64,000 nt of DNA from Phylloscopus collybita (Eukaryota; Chordata; Aves; Passeriformes; Phylloscopidae): the NCBI GenBank assembly GCA_027886175.1, contig JAJNNQ010000010.1:3697001-3761000 (forward strand), in the 5' to 3' direction. A program made the translations under genes and the position numbers. The notes below the pieces were generated by a model. That model was not told the origin of the DNA, made no database searches, and saw only the letters and a list, made by a program, of their open reading frames with translations. Of the stretch, positions 62,301-64,000 are shown piece after piece (positions within the stretch are counted from its first letter, which is position 1; each line of letters begins with the position of its first letter).

Positions 62301-62720
62301 AACTTGGACAGTCAATCTGAATGACCCTGTACACAGAAAAAGATGTACATTGATCAAAAAACAATTAATACTGTTCACAGGCAGGAGATGGGTATATACT
62401 AAGTTACCTTTAATTTAATTTGCAATATTTTTAGCTAGATTTTATCCTATTTTTTGTTGTATAATAATTCAGATCCTACCACTTTTTGCAAGTAAAGTCT
62501 TTCAACAGTATTCACAGTCTGTTTGGGGAGAAGCTGTGTGCTGGAGCCACTCAGGTTTGAGTTAATCTCAGATGATGCAGGTTTATAAAATCACACCACA
62601 AGAGCCAAAAGGCAATCCAAGGAAACGTGAGGAAATTCAGACCATTCCTTCAATTTGTAAATCAGATAACATTACACAGGCTTAACATTTGACATAATCA
62701 GATATTTTTTCAGCCTTTTT
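59330..62720. other. AT-rich unique DNA, no gene seen
   Basis: No gene recognised. A12 at 60089-60100, a short (AC)n at 61131-61143, and a homeodomain-word-rich segment about 60555-60600. Frames up to 108 codons (61939-62265, minus) have no domain. Confidence 0.5.
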
Positions 62721-62724
62721 TCCC

Positions 62725-63120
62725 CTTTCCCAGTTACTCTTAGCAACAGTGCTGAACACTAATGCAGCTTCTGCATTATTACCAATGGGAAATCCCCGGC
62801 ATCAAAGGATTAATCTTAGTCTTTGCCTTGTTTTAGTAATAGGAAATAAATTTTACCTAGTCATTGTCCTAGTCAAGTCAAATAAAGCAACTGTATCTGC
62901 TGACAAGCCGTTATTATCACAGTCATATAGATTAGCATTGATTTACTGTAGGTGAGAGCTGCTGAAGGGTCCGTCCTGGATGTGCTCTGTAGCAGCATGA
63001 TTATTTACTGTAAACCTACCCCCTGATTTTCTCCTTAGGCCAGTATTGTTATGATTAAAGCTAATTCACGGGGAATTATGGCAGCTCTCCTGGTCTACAG
63101 TCTTTGGTCAGAGACCTAAG
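62725..63120. promoter_or_regulatory. Candidate regulatory element: X-box, CCAAT and kappa-B matches
   Basis: GTTACTCTTAGCAAC at 62733-62747 fits an RFX X-box with one deviation. CCAAT at 62782-62786 abuts GGGAAATCCCC at 62787-62797, a consensus NF-kappa-B site. ATTTACTGTA occurs near 62940 and again near 63003. The segment is complex with retained CpG. Together this looks like an enhancer or distal promoter. The 68-codon plus frame has no domain. Confidence 0.35.
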
Positions 63121-64000
63121 CAGGTGTTTGCTTAATAATTTGGTCAAAGATCAGTGAGTGAAAGGTTAGGGCATGGAGGGGAAGAATGGAGAGGTCAGAG
63201 CACTTGCAGGAGGGGTCTGAGACTTGATCTTCCCAAGCCTGGGACGGTCGAACCTCAAGGTCACCCATTAGTGATCCTGCTTTAACGGGCTGTGAGATGT
63301 CACCCATAAATTCACCACACCAGCACCTTTAACCCTATTAATACTTTGGCTACTGGAAACAAAAGCAAGGACCCAGAAGGAACCAGTCCATGGAGAATAA
63401 TTCACAAAATGTCTAAGAGATTAAATTTATCTAATAAAGCTACGACTCTTAATGCAGCTCTCCAAGGGAAAAAAAAAACCAAACCACAACTTTCCTTCAC
63501 TTTACTCTTTTTCTAGAGGTTCATTAAATTCTGGATCAAGGTGGTAGATAAATAAAGACCCTGCACATGCAACATGCACATACACGATTCTAAACAAACA
63601 CATATTTTATGAGATTTTCTGTGAAAACTGAAGTAAAATTAATGAAAGTAGAAACAAAGCTGAACCATCCCCCGTTGCCAAAAACCTGTCCATGTATGTG
63701 CAGTCAAAATTTTATAATGAACACCCAGAACTAGAGGCTGACAAACACTGAGTAGTCAACCCCCTCTCAGAAGCAGAAATGTTTTCTCCTTTTTTTAGTC
63801 AATAAGTATGTTTTGACAGTCAAGTATTTTTGTGTGTAGAAGTCTGGGATCACCAAACTGTAACTGCCAACTGGGAAAAATGATACTGTCTATTTAGGAG
63901 TTTCACCTCAGAAAGTACTTCTTTCCTTCCACTTTCCAACTTCACTCCAAGCTGGAGGAGTTTGTACTCACTGCATTAATCCTGAGTTAAAGGGTTTCAA
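63121..64000. other. Unique DNA, no gene seen
   Basis: No gene or recognised repeat up to the right edge. A9 at about 63470-63478. Confidence 0.55.

Overview
The window looks like an intergenic or intronic stretch of an amniote nuclear genome, most likely a bird. The case for a bird rests on three short, 5'-truncated CR1 LINE 3' ends (about 23.69, 31.01 and 56.82 kb). They carry the family's terminal repeat and 3'-UTR wording, all on the minus strand. There is also one ancient MIR/L2-like SINE fragment near 35.3 kb and one old LINE-like remnant ending near 16.4 kb. I see no mammalian L1, Alu or B1 elements. Species, chromosome and flanking genes cannot be named from the sequence.

No protein-coding gene can be supported. 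Open frames are short (longest 197 codons), show no domain I recognise, and are either chance frames or lie in low-complexity DNA or repeat remnants. There are no rRNA or convincing tRNA genes, no CRISPR array and no bacterial operon architecture. Three segments (17.53, 29.89 and 42.22 kb) are bounded by good splice acceptor and donor sequences. They could be exons of a long noncoding RNA, but this is weak without transcript data.

Layout. 0-2 kb: unique DNA with a GT-rich tract and a moderately GC-rich block. 2.0-2.6 kb: a CpG-retaining pocket, a candidate conserved element and a 62-bp homopurine run. 2.6-15 kb: mostly AT-rich unique DNA with homopolymers and CpG-retaining islands near 12-14 kb. 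15.2-16.4 kb: old LINE-like remnant. 19.58-20.01 kb: an unexplained module of diverged direct and inverted units. 20.8-21.7 kb and 30.3-34.7 kb: the best candidates for clusters of conserved regulatory elements. 40.63-40.82 kb: a 189-bp tract of only A and C on the plus strand. 43.95 kb: a perfect 22-bp palindrome. 46.95-47.44 kb: two small tandem duplications and a TA/GATA/GACA microsatellite. 47.5-49.3 kb: a GC-richer block. 57.7 and 59.3 kb: two copies of a ~48-bp dispersed repeat. 62.7-63.1 kb: a regulatory-looking block with X-box, CCAAT and kappa-B matches.

If the window has a function it is probably cis-regulatory. Notable sites are three exact copies of a T-box decamer, one canonical PBX-MEIS decamer, a DR1 nuclear-receptor element and a hairpin able to fold like a small-RNA precursor. 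These are sequence-level candidates. I see no evidence of a new multi-gene system.
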